Source: Saccoglossus kowalevskii (lineage: Eukaryota > Hemichordata > Enteropneusta > Harrimaniidae). From it: a stretch of 55,771 nucleotides of DNA. The stretch's first letter is position 1. Each line of letters opens with the position of its first letter. The position numbers were made by a program, and so were the translations under genes. Below are positions 42,183 through 55,400 of the stretch, in pieces. Location: positions 24,654 through 80,424 of the forward strand of contig NW_003141807.1 of the NCBI RefSeq assembly GCF_000003605.2. The letters run 5' to 3'. A model generated the notes under the pieces. It saw only the letters and a list, made by a program, of their open reading frames with translations. It searched no databases and was not told where the DNA came from.

Positions 42183-42514
42183 NNNNNNNNNNNNNNNNNN
42201 NNNNNNNNNNNNNNNNNNNNNNNNNNNNNNNNNNNNNNNNNNNNNNNNNNNNNNNNNNNNNNNNNNNNNNNNNNNNNNNNNNNNNNNNNNNNNNNNNNNN
42301 NNNNNNNNNNNNNNNNNNNNNNNNNNNNNNNNNNNNNNNNNNNNNNNNNNNNNNNNNNNNNNNNNNNNNNNNNNNNNNNNNNNNNNNNNNNNNNNNNNNN
42401 NNNNNNNNNNNNNNNNNNNNNNNNNNNNNNNNNNNNNNNNNNNNNNNNNNNNNNNNNNNNNNNNNNNNNNNNNNNNNNNNNNNNNNNNNNNNNNNNNNNN
42501 NNNNNNNNNNNNNN
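42183..42514. other. Assembly gap (332 N)
   Basis: Run of N in the intergenic region. The open frames spanning it are meaningless. Confidence 0.99.
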
Positions 42515-45500
42515 AAAAATAAACAATTTGTCGAAAACAGAAAATCTTTATCGCAGAGTTTACTATCACGTAAATTATATTATACGTAGTAAAGATTCTA
42601 ATGTGATGTTCGCAAATTATCGAAATTTTCAGCGCGTTGCAAATATTTATGCAAATACTTTTCTTAATGATGATTCCAGATATGACAACATTCAGTCGCG
42701 GTAGGTGTCGCAGTTCTTGTGTCAGTTTGTTGTTTTGAAGAGATATTTATTTTTACGCCTCAAGTTGTCATTGACGTGTTTTACCAAGCAATGAGCGTCA
42801 GCATACTAGTAATATTTAGTAGCTTCGGAAATGAATAGCGCCATGAAGACACGTGTAGGTGTTGATGCCGTGTTTTGGATAATCACATCATGAACTGCAC
42901 GTAAAGGTATTTGTCATCGTTCAACCAATCTGGGTTACATCGTGCTTTCATGGTGCATTTCGGATTATGTCGTCCCAACCCACACCCCCTTTACCATATT
43001 CCAAGCCATTCATCTTATCTAAGTACAACAATAGGACAGGCAAGTTTTTTTTTCCAACATTCCGTTGTGTGTTTATTAGCTTGGCCCATGGAGGTATACC
43101 TCTATGCTTGACCCACCGGAGTTCAAAGTTCAACGTATCAATACACATTCCAATTTGCTAATTTTACTTTCAAACTTCCTCCGTGAAATGAGTCCATTCC
43201 GTCCACTTTGTCGGATTTGAATTTATGGTGGTACCTCAAATACGTAACCTTAGGCAAGGGAGAACTTCTTTGATATTTTGCGCAAAAGTATGATATACTA
43301 TCGCACAGTACGCGTGGCATGTCAGAACTCTAACAGCTAGAGGCACAATTAACAATCAAGGCATGATGAAAATAAAGAGTCCGACGGGGTTACCTAATCA
43401 AATAAAGGCGGTGTCAACTATAGCTATAATTTAGCAAACGTTTTCGTTGGTCAATAATACGTTGCTCAAAATGGGGAGAATGAGGAGAAACCTACATTAT
43501 GATAGAGGGATTTCATTGCCGTCTTGTTGACAAATGCATGTGTATTTCCTAACAGTTGTGTCAAGCCGTGTGTTACGATAGACAAAACGCAACACTGAAT
43601 GCCCGTCTTCCTTTTCACCCCAAAACCTATACAAGTGTTGTTTTCCGGAATTACATCATATTTAAAATCATGACGTCATTATTTTTAATATATTTCAGTT
43701 ATTCAATTTATGCGAAGGACGATGATGCCGAGTCTGAAATTCCTGTGAGGTCGTTGATCTTTAAAAGACCGCATTAACTGGCATAACATACTCGTAGTGT
43801 GGTGGTATATAGTATATCATATATCTGTAACGTTTTGTAAATTCTTAGATAACAAAAACATATCTACAGTTATACGACTTAAAATTCACCAGCGTTTTCA
43901 TACTAATATTGAAGCTGCCTACGCCCTTATAAAATATGTCCTAACTACATTTTAAAGGAAAACTCCAGTATTTCCAAGCTTCGAGGCTTTCGGCGATTCG
44001 TGTTTCAAATTGGCAAGTAATCGACGGATACTTTATACATTCCCCTATATATGTTCGATGTGGGGAAAAGCTTCCGTCACACTCCCTCGGAGTAGCTCCT
44101 TTTTGCTGTCAGGGCATTGTTATGCACACCATAGAACGTCCACGCATTGACACAGAGGTGCGTGAAAAATATATCTGGAGAACACAGTTACGAAATAAAT
44201 TGGTACTTGATGACTGTAATTTGAAATCTGAGTGGGAAAAGTCGCCATGGTGCCCTTGCCTGTACTCCTAATCAATAATGATCGCAGAAGAGTGACATTG
44301 TACACCTGTGCTAATAAACAAACCATTGGTTGGACTCAGGGTCATTGGAAGACGTGTTTGAATTGAATACCACCAATCTTCTACGCATCTGGATGATTGA
44401 CTTGCCAAGCTGGGGCGACGAAGCAACGGAGGTATAGGGTCAAGAGATGGGTCAGTCTGTTTTCAGTACTGCGGCCGATGCGTCTCCTTTGAGGCTTTAC
44501 TTTATATGCCTCTACAGTCAGTACATCTTTACACATTTGTCCAACTCTTATTATCGAGTTAGTTCCGATATTGTTATTAAATATAAGAGCATGTAGGGGA
44601 CTCAACAGTTGCCTTGGCAACAAGGCCCGATGCTCGCGTAGGTTGTACTACAGAAACGAGTTACAAATCCTACCTGGGGTTGAACACTGAACAGGGTTGA
44701 CCCCCCTACCTGACCCTAAGTGAGTGAGTCACAAATTAAATGGGAAGGCTTAACACCACTGGCCGAGATTCATTCATTTCGAAATGCGACTTTTGGGAAC
44801 CTTAAGGTCAACAGGTGCATGTGTTGACGCCAGAATATCCATAACGCCAAGGAAGATGGTCACACAGCCCTGTCATGTAGTCCCAAACTGGAATATGTTC
44901 TCTTCTCAACAACAGACAACTGTGACATTCAATGCCCGGAACTGTTAAAAAGGAATGAGTTTCAACTCAATCACGTGACAGTCAAGCTAATCAGAGAGCA
45001 GCTTGTTTACTGTCAGTTTTTTTCTTCTTCTTGTCATTGTATATATGCTTTGACCACTAATATACAAGTGATGGTAAACCTTTGCGTGACCTAGCCCAAT
45101 GTAATTAGTAACCACAAAAGGTTATCAACTATCGCTGTTGGAGGGAACCGCTTACCCCTCCCCCTCCCCCATACCATACTACGATCGTACGGCTACCAGT
45201 TGCTGACTCGCGTCTGTGTCGTATGGAATCTGTGAGACCATTAAGCTGTCAACGCGTCGTTAATTTAAACAAGAAACGCGCCGACAGAGCCCATCGATCA
45301 GCTACATACTTTCGATTTCATCCCACCTGGCGTCATCGTGTGACAAACTTTGACCCCAACCCAGCATTAATTTAGAGACTTAACAAATGACAGGAATGGG
45401 GGGGGGGCTCTAGTTCACATTAGTTGTTCATTGTTTGTTTTTATTGTATAAGTTTTCTCACGGGAAATGATTAACTCCCGACGCATTCTCCCGCCCCGTG

Positions 45501-48500
45501 AACATTGGTGTTCTGTGGTTTCTAAGTTATAAATACAGATTGTATATCTGTGTATCCGTCTTAATATTGGTTTATTTTAATGGTGTACCCATACAAAAGA
45601 AATATATGGTATGTTCCCTTCTCAACTCTTAGTTTAAAGTTTACACATTAATATTTAAAATACGGTTTCGGGAAACGCTTCCGAAAAGAATCGTAGTACT
45701 CAAATTGTATTCCGGTGGCAAATCGCGAAGTTAGCTTGTCACTCATTAAATACAATGGTTGTTGAAACTTAAAACGATTCTGTAATTGGACTGTAAACAA
45801 TATATGAAAACTGATGAATTGAAACTATTGTAGAGTTGAAAGATCATATGACGTGCCAGGGTTTTACAAAACGTTTCGTATGACTATTTCCTTTCGAAGT
45901 TGTTTAGAATAATACTTGACAACATTTTCTACTCAGACCACGTTGTGAACCTGGTGGATAATGAGTGTTATGGTATCCAGTTTAAACCGTACGTAACTTT
46001 TACTACCCCCTTTCAATAGAGACAGTGCTTAGAAAGCAAACAGCCGAATCTAAACTGTCAAAACTTTGTGGCTTCCGTTTTATTCTTAAGACACATATCC
46101 CTAAAAGGCTGTTGTTGGGTTATTGCAGGGGGTAAAATCGATCTTTTCAATAAAACCATCGGCGTAAAATGCAGTAGCCATTGTGGTAAATGGTCAGTGT
46201 ACTTATCTAGGGCCGTATTGTATTATTTCTGTTCACTATACCGAATGATGTCTTTATATTCTTTCTGTTATCGTGTTTCGTAAATTGCTTCACTAAAGCG
46301 CTCTGGGTGCATTGTCTGTCCGGAATAATAAGTTCATGTCAGGTTCATCGATGGGCATTGTACCGGTTTATGCTTTTCATTATACACTTAAATTGATGGG
46401 GAGGACTGTGACAGTAAAATGACCACACGCCATTAGCGGTCACTATGGTTGGATAGAAACAATGAGTGGTGTAAAATGGTCAAAAAAGACAGTCGAGAAA
46501 TAAAGATGGAGTTACTATTGGTATACTTTAAAGCACACAGATGGAAGAGGTGATCCCTAAACATTTGAAAATTAAAATCTGTTAAAATTAATTTAATGTG
46601 TGTTGGCATCATGATTAAGGAAAGGGGATATGTACTATAGGTACATTATATACCAACCTAAATCCTAAACCTAGTATCTAGTCACGTATTCCTTTACATT
46701 TACTTTAAGAATAATTTTAGAATTGACCAAATCTCATATCTCTTTCTAGGGATTGCCGGCGATATGGAATTCGCGGCGGCATATTAAACAAATCATGCGA
46801 TGTCTACGAAGTATACGCAAAGTAATTATTGGGGATTTTTTCCTTTAACAAAATTGAGATTCCCATTGTAAGTTCAGCTCCTGTTTTATAAAATTATGGA
46901 TTCGTGTTTTAAATTAGATGAAGCAAGTGCATAAATTTACAAACAGTGCGTATCATAGATAGACATCCATCGATTACGGGAGGTGCAGGGTATATAGCAT
47001 GTCCATAATGAAATCGTTATATATAGATTGATATGGTGGTTGGTGTAAACCTCACGATATGTTATTTATGGTGTCAACACACAATGGAGTATTATATATA
47101 CAGGCAACACGAACAATGCAAATGTCTCTGTGTGTATAACCAGGTATTAACTCTATTGCCTGGATACAAACCTGGCCTATCCCCTGATAATCATGCGCAT
47201 AGCACATTGATCAAGTCGTGAAAATCAGCCGTCTACTGTAGGCTGTAGTCCCCTTGAATGGTGGGTGGGTCCATGAACTTTACGGTACTGTGACCGCTAA
47301 GGGGTCGACCATTTAAAAACATGGGGAGTGGCTGGACGACTTGTTAACTAGAAAATCACCAAGAAAAAGTCACATAATATGCAAGGTGTTGCAGGGAAAA
47401 TACGTTTGGCACATTCAAGTAGAATAAAAATGAACAGGGAAGATACCGCAAAAAAAATGCACCTGTCATGAGTTTAAATAGTTTTCCCTTTAAGTCGCTT
47501 AGCAAATATGCTCAGTATGCGACCTGAATAAGTGTGAATACCTGTACGAACAACCTATATAATTGTGAAAGGAATTTAGCTTTCGCTATGCGTGAACACT
47601 CGATTATATTTGAACATTTGAAATACAGTAATAGAGGCACGATTTCTGTGGTAAAGTTAAATTCATTTTAACATATCATTCCGACACAGCAGCGCACTAT
47701 GACATCATTGTCAACCACAACCAAGTCGTAAATTATTAGCATGTGTACCCAGTCTCGTATCGCGGCGAAGTTGAGATGGTTTAATGCGTATACATATATG
47801 TACACGGTCGCATGATTGACCAGATGCATTGCCTATGTGTTATAGCTACTTGCAGCGTAATGTGTTCAATGTTCAATGTGTGATCGCCCCACCTGGTAGT
47901 TGGAAGCGACGATAATCACTTCAATCGAATGTCAAGAGGACCGTGTATTTGCTAACATCATTTTTACCTTTGCATATACACTGATAAATACATTATTTGT
48001 ATGTGCGCAGTGATACCATAACAGAGTCGCATTCACTGTAGTTTTAGCATATAACTACATCGGGCACTTAACAGTGGTTTGTTGTGGGCTGCATTGAAGC
48101 GAATTCGCCTAGGTAGTCCGTAGTACAATACTACCCGACCTTTGACATAGAATCCCCCCCCCCTCTTTACGACAAGTTACCGTAGATATGTCTAATTTCA
48201 GCTAAATCGATTTTCAACAAAACATGCCATTGTATTACATGAAATCGAGTTGTTTACTTGTGTAACGTTGTTATCAGGGAAGATTCTAAACTACGGCGTC
48301 CCATGCATCATTATGATTGAGTTGTGTAACGAGCAATTCGGTGGTTTAAATTCACGGTACTCTTGTTAAACCCACCGTGCCGACTACTATTACTACTGCA
48401 GTGGCAACCTTTCCAGCTTTCCAACAAAAATATCCGTATATAGAGCCAGTGATCCCCTGAGAGTGCTCTCTTCATAATTGAAGAGCTTTATTACAAAAAA

Positions 48501-49645
48501 TAATTATTTGTGAACTATTTCACAGTCGTTAATTTTCGCACCAATTTTCGTTAATTTTTTTGTGGAAATGCGGTCATATGCCGCGTTTAATGTGCATTCA
48601 CTGTGTAAAGATGGGCAGATATAAAATGTAAACAACTTCAATAGTGAACAATCACTTGTACGTGGCGTTGTCTTGGCTTACCTTTTATTCTGAAACTCCC
48701 GAGCTCTAGGTATATCCTTTGTAGAGAAGTCCGACTCAATTCCGCGACGCCTGGGTCACAGTGAACACAGAGGCGACGTGCTGATATAAGTTATGACTGA
48801 TAGATTCCCAGGTGTAGCGATACTACTACAAACACGCACAGCAAACTGTTTCACTCGTTGTAGTCCACGCGTGCTACCCGTCTACCTTGTCGCTATAATA
48901 AATTTAGTGATGTTGGAACGTTCACTCGTAGTCTAATGAATTATGTATGACATACCCTGGAATTCTTATTTGGTTCAACCAACAAGAAAGGTATATGCAA
49001 TCGAATACATTAGGGGACCAACGACGTCGGGGATTCGGGAGCAACTATTATCATCTGAAGGGGTGGCTGGTCCTTTAAATCGAGGGGTTTAAAGTGTTCT
49101 GAGGTGAACTTTGAGACGTTCCGATTTTTATGAGTATTCCGTTACTGTGGAATTGATTGTGGTAGTGTTAATCGGTGCATGGTTAGCACATAGTCTATGA
49201 AACTTGATTTAACTCATCCATTCAGAAAGTTCGATTTAAGTTTACGGTTCATAGAGTTGAATTTAAGGACAGACAACACAACACGAATCTTCTAATACCA
49301 CCATTGTCAGTACCAAGACGCTCCCCACATTGTATTTAAATTTAATATAACGATGTTGAGAATGAAATTGCCAAAATATGTATTCGTTAAAATACAAACT
49401 ATGGTCGAAATTTTCTAGGTGAAAGATTTTTTCCAAGACGCCCCTCTCCCTCATTTCCCGAACAATCACCGTGACGATGTGATACCCCTCCTATTACCCA
49501 AACGATCTATTGTTATGCTATGGGAAACATCTAGCTGTGTCCAGTTTTTTGTCGACTCCTGGCGGTAGTCAGGATTTATCTCACCTGCGATACGTTACTA
49601 TAGTAACAGACAAATAATATGACATCACCATGGTATCCGACGCTG

Positions 49646-49653
49646 TGACGTCA
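49646..49653. promoter_or_regulatory. CRE-type octamer TGACGTCA
   Basis: Perfect palindromic match to the CREB/ATF consensus. It lies 125 bases upstream of a short ORF and 11 kb upstream of the tau-family start. Others are at 43671-43678 and 36256-36263; function is inferred only. Confidence 0.3.
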
Positions 49654-49777
49654 TGTATCGCGTTCACAACGTAAATGATTGGAATCCGCCGAATATGGAA
49701 GAAGGGATTGGGACAAAAACTTGCTGACAAGAATCAAAGTAAAGGCGACCCGTTATTAATGTGATTTTTGCATTAAA

Positions 49778-50065
49778 ATGAAGCCCCGCTCAGATTTGTT
49801 TTTTGTTTCGTTTTTGTTTATAGGGTTTACCGCGAGTCGTCTTTACATGGACCACAGTCTCTCTATCTATAGAGGGACTGTGCATGGACGACGGAAGCAA
49901 CGGCGATTGCGGTACGTATTGAAAAAGAAACAAAAACATTTTTTTCCACATCACTCTTGTCAATTACGGCCAGAAACTCCACTGCTTTCTCCTTCAACAC
50001 TTGCCCAGTTCTTTTGTCATGTTGAGTGTTTGATAATTGCTACATGTACCTGTGACGCAAGTTGA
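49778..50065 (+). CDS. Unrecognised 95-codon ORF with signal-peptide-like start
   Basis: The ATG has an AAA upstream (position -3 A). The first residues MKPRSDLFFVSFLFIGFTAS form a basic n-region and a hydrophobic core resembling a signal peptide. Later residues include a Lys/Arg cluster (GRRKQRRLRYVLKKKQKH) with possible dibasic cleavage sites, then a Ser/Pro/Cys tail (LRPETPLLSP ... CHVECLIIATCTCDAS). I recognise no family. It could equally be a chance ORF in unique intergenic DNA. No splice partner or polyadenylation hexamer was identified. Confidence 0.15.
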   Translation: MKPRSDLFFVSFLFIGFTASRLYMDHSLSIYRGTVHGRRKQRRLRYVLKKKQKHFFPHHSCQLRPETPLLSPSTLAQFFCHVECLIIATCTCDAS

Positions 50066-51129
50066 ATTTATTTGAGGCTGTGTACAGTAGACCACCCATG
50101 CCGTTCTTGTACCAGTCGTGGCCGGGTATAAATCATATCGGGTATGTTAACAAACAAGTAATATTTTGTTTATATAACATGTCAAGGTAGTGTACGTCTT
50201 TATTGGACACCCCCCATGACAAATCGCGCTTACGTGGCGTCGGCTTTCATATCGCGTAATGAACACACCAATTACTTGCTGTTTACGTCCATAAGTCGGA
50301 GTACGCCCTCTATGTAATGTCGGTTATTTTTGCAAAACGATCACAGACAGTGGAAAAGTCTTGTTTCAACGAGATCGACCAATATCACAGTCTTGTTCAG
50401 TTGTCTTAGCACTAGTAGTTTAGTTCACCATTCATGTTTTAGGGGTATATTCGACTTGCACAATTTCTATTCCTTCACTGTGCGAGAAATTTCTGATAGG
50501 ATACGCAAACGTGCAAGGAGGGGGGGGGGGGCAAATTTACGTTATTTGATCTTTGGTAGATTTTAACCAAAACGAAACACATTATGGTTTAAAAAATATA
50601 TTAAATCGGACCAAAACGTTGGTAACATCTGAAATGCGATTTTCAGAGAATTTCATGAAATATAATTGCTTATATAGGTGGTACTGGCCTGAGGTGGCGC
50701 TGTTCACCACCGAGTTGGATTTGTTTGAGTTAAAATGAATTTGTACAAAATACTAGTAATTTATGAACGTTCTTATACAGTCCAACATTCAGAGGTTAAT
50801 TTCTGTACAATGATCTCATATCCACGACTCAAAAACTTAATGAAACTAATTGAAAATTTTCCCTGTAGGAATTAAAAGAAGTCAAGTTTATAGTGATTTC
50901 ATGAAAAAGCAAGGTAACACGCACTTACAGCCAAACATTCACCCTCACATACAATCAAATCATGACAAATGATCTTCTATCACACATAGAGGAAATGATA
51001 CATCATACTTAGCAATAAAACAAATCTTCCCCCTTTTAAAGTAGATGAACATTTACTGAAAACAGGAAGATTATATCAAGATATTTATATGGCATCCTTG
51101 ATGTATATAAAAAACTAAAGTACAATCCT

Positions 51130-52419
51130 TTTTATCAAGTGATATTTATTACAAAATGCATAAGCAGTGAAGCAGAAAGGGAAATCATACAATAGATTAT
51201 ATTTAATGGAATTATAAAAAACAATATAGAATGGAATGGGTGCAATATTTTGCACAAAAAATGAAACTACTATATCAGTGAGAATTTATCGCTGACAGTT
51301 CTGCCCACTTTCATGTAAAGGATGTTACCTACACAAGCTAGTGTACATGATCCTGTACACAAAATTTGAATGTGTACAACTATGACGATTTAAGTTGAAA
51401 GTTGTAATTTGGCCCCAAGACTAAATGGAATGTCACTATTAACAGAGGAGTTAGATGCTCTCTCTGTACACAAGTCTTTTCCTGAGAGTGAATTCTTCCA
51501 ACCCCCTAATATCCAAAATAAAAATCAACTTGACCATCAAAAAAAGTGTGTGAATTTAGTAAGCAGAACTTCAAGGATAAGTCGCGTAGCAACAATGATT
51601 TATTTTTATCAGATTAAAATATGCAGAGCACAATATATAAACAAAAACTAATTATTCTAAATACTCTGCAGTGATTGAGCTATATATGAATACTAATGAA
51701 GTCATTTGCATAATTTAGTAATATACTTTTTTAATCAGCCAAATATATATATACAGACCACCATTTCAGGGTTGTTATCACTAAACTCAAAACGCCATCT
51801 CCTAGTCCTAGGGTCTGTCAATAGGAATAAAAGCTATCAATCAGAAATTGGTTTATCTAAAAAAAGTAATGTTTTTTAGACACAGTAAAGGGAGCAAACA
51901 CTTTTTTCAATGGCAGTACTTAAACTAGAGAGGGCGCTATAATGCCACGATAAAGGTTTGAACAATTTATGCTTTACTATATTATTTTTATACTCGCAGC
52001 AAATAGGTGAAAACCATGAAATAATTATCAAACAATTGTCACTGGAAGTTTTGGAAGTATCTGCTCCTTGAAAAGTGTGATAGAAAAAACTGACCAATGA
52101 CAGATGGGTTTACATGTAGAATCAAATATGACTGTTACAAGGACACTGAATGGTTGGATAATTACAGTGAAACAAATAAGTTGTCAGTTGAAATTTTATT
52201 TGACCCACCCAGTGTCTAGCTTTGTCACCCCAACAACTCAGAATGGTCACTCTCTCTTTACACTGAATTCCAATTAGCACCAACATTGAAACTTGTGGAG
52301 AGACAAGGTTAAGGAGAAAAGACATATACAAGAAATAAACGTTTGCTCCCTTGCCAGTGTTTGATACTAAACACAGGGAAAAAAAACTACAGCTTTCTTC
52401 TCTTCAACAAATAATTACT
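51130..52419 (-). other. Probable 3' untranslated region of the essential light chain gene
   Basis: This is AT-rich, stop-rich DNA directly after the stop codon. On the minus strand AATAAA hexamers occur at 52195-52200, 51598-51603 and 51145-51150. Any of these could end the transcript; which is used cannot be decided from sequence. No other gene is visible here. Confidence 0.4.
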
Positions 52420-52448
52420 TTAGTTTGATTGAACCATCTTTATAAACT
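52420..52448 (-). CDS. Essential light chain last coding exon
   Basis: After a TTTCTTGCAG acceptor the frame completes Glu and reads FIKMVQSN followed by TAA (52422-52420). This matches the short tail of the family (EEF(V/I)..(I/M)..). Too short for ORF callers; identified from phase and homology. Confidence 0.88.
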
Positions 52449-55400
52449 CTGCAAGAAATGAAAAAAAATAATACATGGTTTAGACACTATACAATAGGTT
52501 GGTATGTTGTTACACAGCTTACAAAAAATACCTTTCATCTATTCCTGTCAATCCATCTCTACTTCATAGTCACTCACAATTAACCTCATACAAATATATG
52601 CTTCACTGAATTTAGGAAGTAAACTGAAAATTTGTCTCAGTACATTATGTGTTTGGTTTTGTCAGAAAAAATCGATATCTTGTGTGGATATTACATGCAG
52701 TTGATATAAATCCAATATTGTACTTACACGTATAAGCATATGGGTCCAATATGATTTAATTTTTCTACACATAATCCTATGATGCACGTCTCTTTACATT
52801 CTATTGTGAGATTTACAGCTATGCTGATAGCAAATCTACCGATATGTACAAAACTAATACCTCAAAAAACTAATGGACTTCAGTTAGTCAATCAGACATT
52901 TTTGATGACTGTAACATGATACTATTCAAAGTGACCCCCTCCTCCTCCCAAGGGCATACTATACTACTCGTGTACCTTCATAGTTTATCTGCCCCTGTGC
53001 ATCTTCAAAACCCGACAACAGCTGTTCTACTTCATCGTCGCTCAACCTTTCACCTATAAACAATAAAACCATAGCACTGGTGAACTTTGGTAACATGAAA
53101 ATATGGTCTCAGAAATTTGGTAGTTACATACTAATGTAAACACAAACGTCCTTACAATTGCTTTAATTTGCAGCTCTTAATGTTACAGTCCCTCTCAAAT
53201 TAATCTGTTTTGACCTCTAATAAAGTCAAACAAAATGACCTTTGACCTTGCACAATGATAAATACCTATAAGATCACTCTTCTCAATAAAAGGCAGAAAA
53301 ACAACAAATATTCAAAAAAAATATATCTTAAACTTTCAGTACGATATACCAGATTTATTTTGCATTTCTATTTTATTGCAAGACAAAAGAGACAGAGTTG
53401 TCTCCAGCTGCAAAGTAAAACATTTTGAAAAATACTTATCCATAGGGAATCGCACAGAAGTGTAATGCATGTAGCTACAATATTTGTCAAATTCTGTGTT
53501 AAGGAACTGAACGTCAAATTCTGTCATATACTTTATTTTAGCTGGAATTAATTTTCACTGAAAAGATTTTTTGGGTGTTTTGTATGGAACTTATTTTCAC
53601 TGATTTTTGATGAGTTAAATGAAAGATACAAGGAGAACGGTATATTTGCTGGGTTTTATTTTCACTGAATCATCCCCTCAGCGAAATTAGTGGAAATAAA
53701 TTCCAAGCAAAAATAAAGTATTTTACAGTAGGTGAATTTATATTTGAAGGATAGAAACTTATGTGTAGACAGTGGTCAAAATTGGAGGTAATCTCTAACA
53801 AACGAATATGCAAATTGGTTTCCCATGGAAACAACAATGTATCTAATCTACCGATAGTATCATACATCGTACATCAGTTGTTTGAAAGGCCTTATCCTGA
53901 CATTATTTCATTTCAACTTCTGCGAAAACACAATGAATTTGGCTGTAGAATGTGGGTGCACACACCAACATTCTACACTATCGTGTATATTCTACCATAC
54001 TCCCATAGTGATCTCATAGTGGTGGTAGTCACTTACCAAGCGTAGTAAGTACATGACGTAACTCTGCAGAATTTATCGTACCATTACCATCTTTATCAAA
54101 TACACGTAATCCTTCAACGTACTCCTCATACGATCCTGGTTCTTTGTACTGTTTGACAGCTTGGACAATTGGAAGGAATTCTTCAAAACTGATACGATGG
54201 TCTGTGAAATGACACAAGGTATAATCACAAAAATCAATCACATGCTAACAGAAGCACATCTCCCTCTCAACCAAGTAACGGTACTCTAAATTCGTTACAT
54301 TATTTCTGACAAACCTGGGCATCTTCTAAGAATAAATAAGTTTAGCAAATCTCGCTCATACAATATCGTTCTTAACAAAATTTTAAGCTGTTAAGGTCAG
54401 ACTTTTTTTATTTCTTGTTTCTCAAGTTTTTATTAGGAATTTTTTTTTGAGGAGGGCGAAAAAAATAAAATTAATTCTTTTTTTCCATTAGATTTGTGTG
54501 ATCGTCAAAGAATTGTAAGTGAGATCATTGATCGGAGAGAAGAAATGAAATAAAATGTTATTCCATGTATAATCTTGTTTCTCATCTGCGCGAGACTTCG
54601 GTATTTTAATCATGATAATCCCACGAAAATGCAACTTGAATTTGTTATGAGATGGGCGGTGAAAAAAATGAAGATAAAAATAATATTTTTTTAGCAATTT
54701 TTTGTGCTTACAAGTCGGCGGGCGCGAGAAATTACGCTGAAATAAAATGTTATTTTTATTTCATTTTCGGCTTATGTTTATTCGGCGGGTTCGCGAAACA
54801 AGGGATAATAAAAGTCTGGCCTTAGCTACTTGGCAGACAGATAAAATTATGATAGATCACATTTTTTCAGATACATACTACAGTAAACATATTTTTAAAA
54901 GAATATTTGTTTTTTCTCCGGTTTATTTTTACCCCTTACTGTGATTAATGATGCTTTTGAATGGTGATTATTCTCTCAAAATTATACTTGTAATTCTTTG
55001 GTGGCAAAAAGTGACATAATATGTTGTAGCTAAACCTAAAAGTACTGCACCATTGGCAATTCATGGTCCACAAAATACTGCCACCTTGAACATTGCAACC
55101 ACTTTCATATACTAGTAATCAGTTTTTCAAAAATGATTGGGTTTTGAGAAAATTCACATTTTGTCGAGTCTAATTGTCAGACAGAAAAAATATGCTTCAA
55201 AAGTTTCTGAAAAAGTAAAACCTTTGTCAAAATAAATCAAATTGTTGAAAGGTTAGCTCAGAAAGCATGAATAAAACAGCATCTGGTGATTTCAAATAAA
55301 GTAATATTTGGTAAAATCAAATACCTGGACCCATTCCTGATGCGTATCGCTTAACGTCTGCTTGTGTTGGATTATACCCCAGTGCTCTGATGACGTCACC

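Larger units (their letters stand above)
38429..51129. other. Intergenic region between the light chain and tau-family genes
   Basis: No supported coding exon. The part from about 39 to 50 kb has more CpG and more unique-looking sequence than the introns, and should contain the tau-family promoter. Two octamers TGACGTCA (43671-43678 and 49646-49653) match the CRE consensus. Also present are a GC-shifted island (about 40.0-40.4 kb), a 64-bp tandem pair (about 41.5 kb), an N gap and one short ORF with a signal-peptide-like start (49778-50065). Many ORFs of 60-80 codons here show no domain and overlap on both strands. Confidence 0.6.

Noticed and set aside
42071-42589. ORFs of 125-172 codons spanning the N run
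   Set aside because: They consist mostly of undetermined bases.
42911-43320. Cluster of overlapping 60-66 codon ORFs on both strands
   Set aside because: All overlap one another in different frames with no domain, start context or splice evidence. Likely chance in less AT-rich DNA.
44381-44623. 80-codon minus-strand ORF and surrounding GC-richer DNA as a gene or LINE piece
   Set aside because: No recognisable motif or splice partner. Nothing beyond an open frame supports it.
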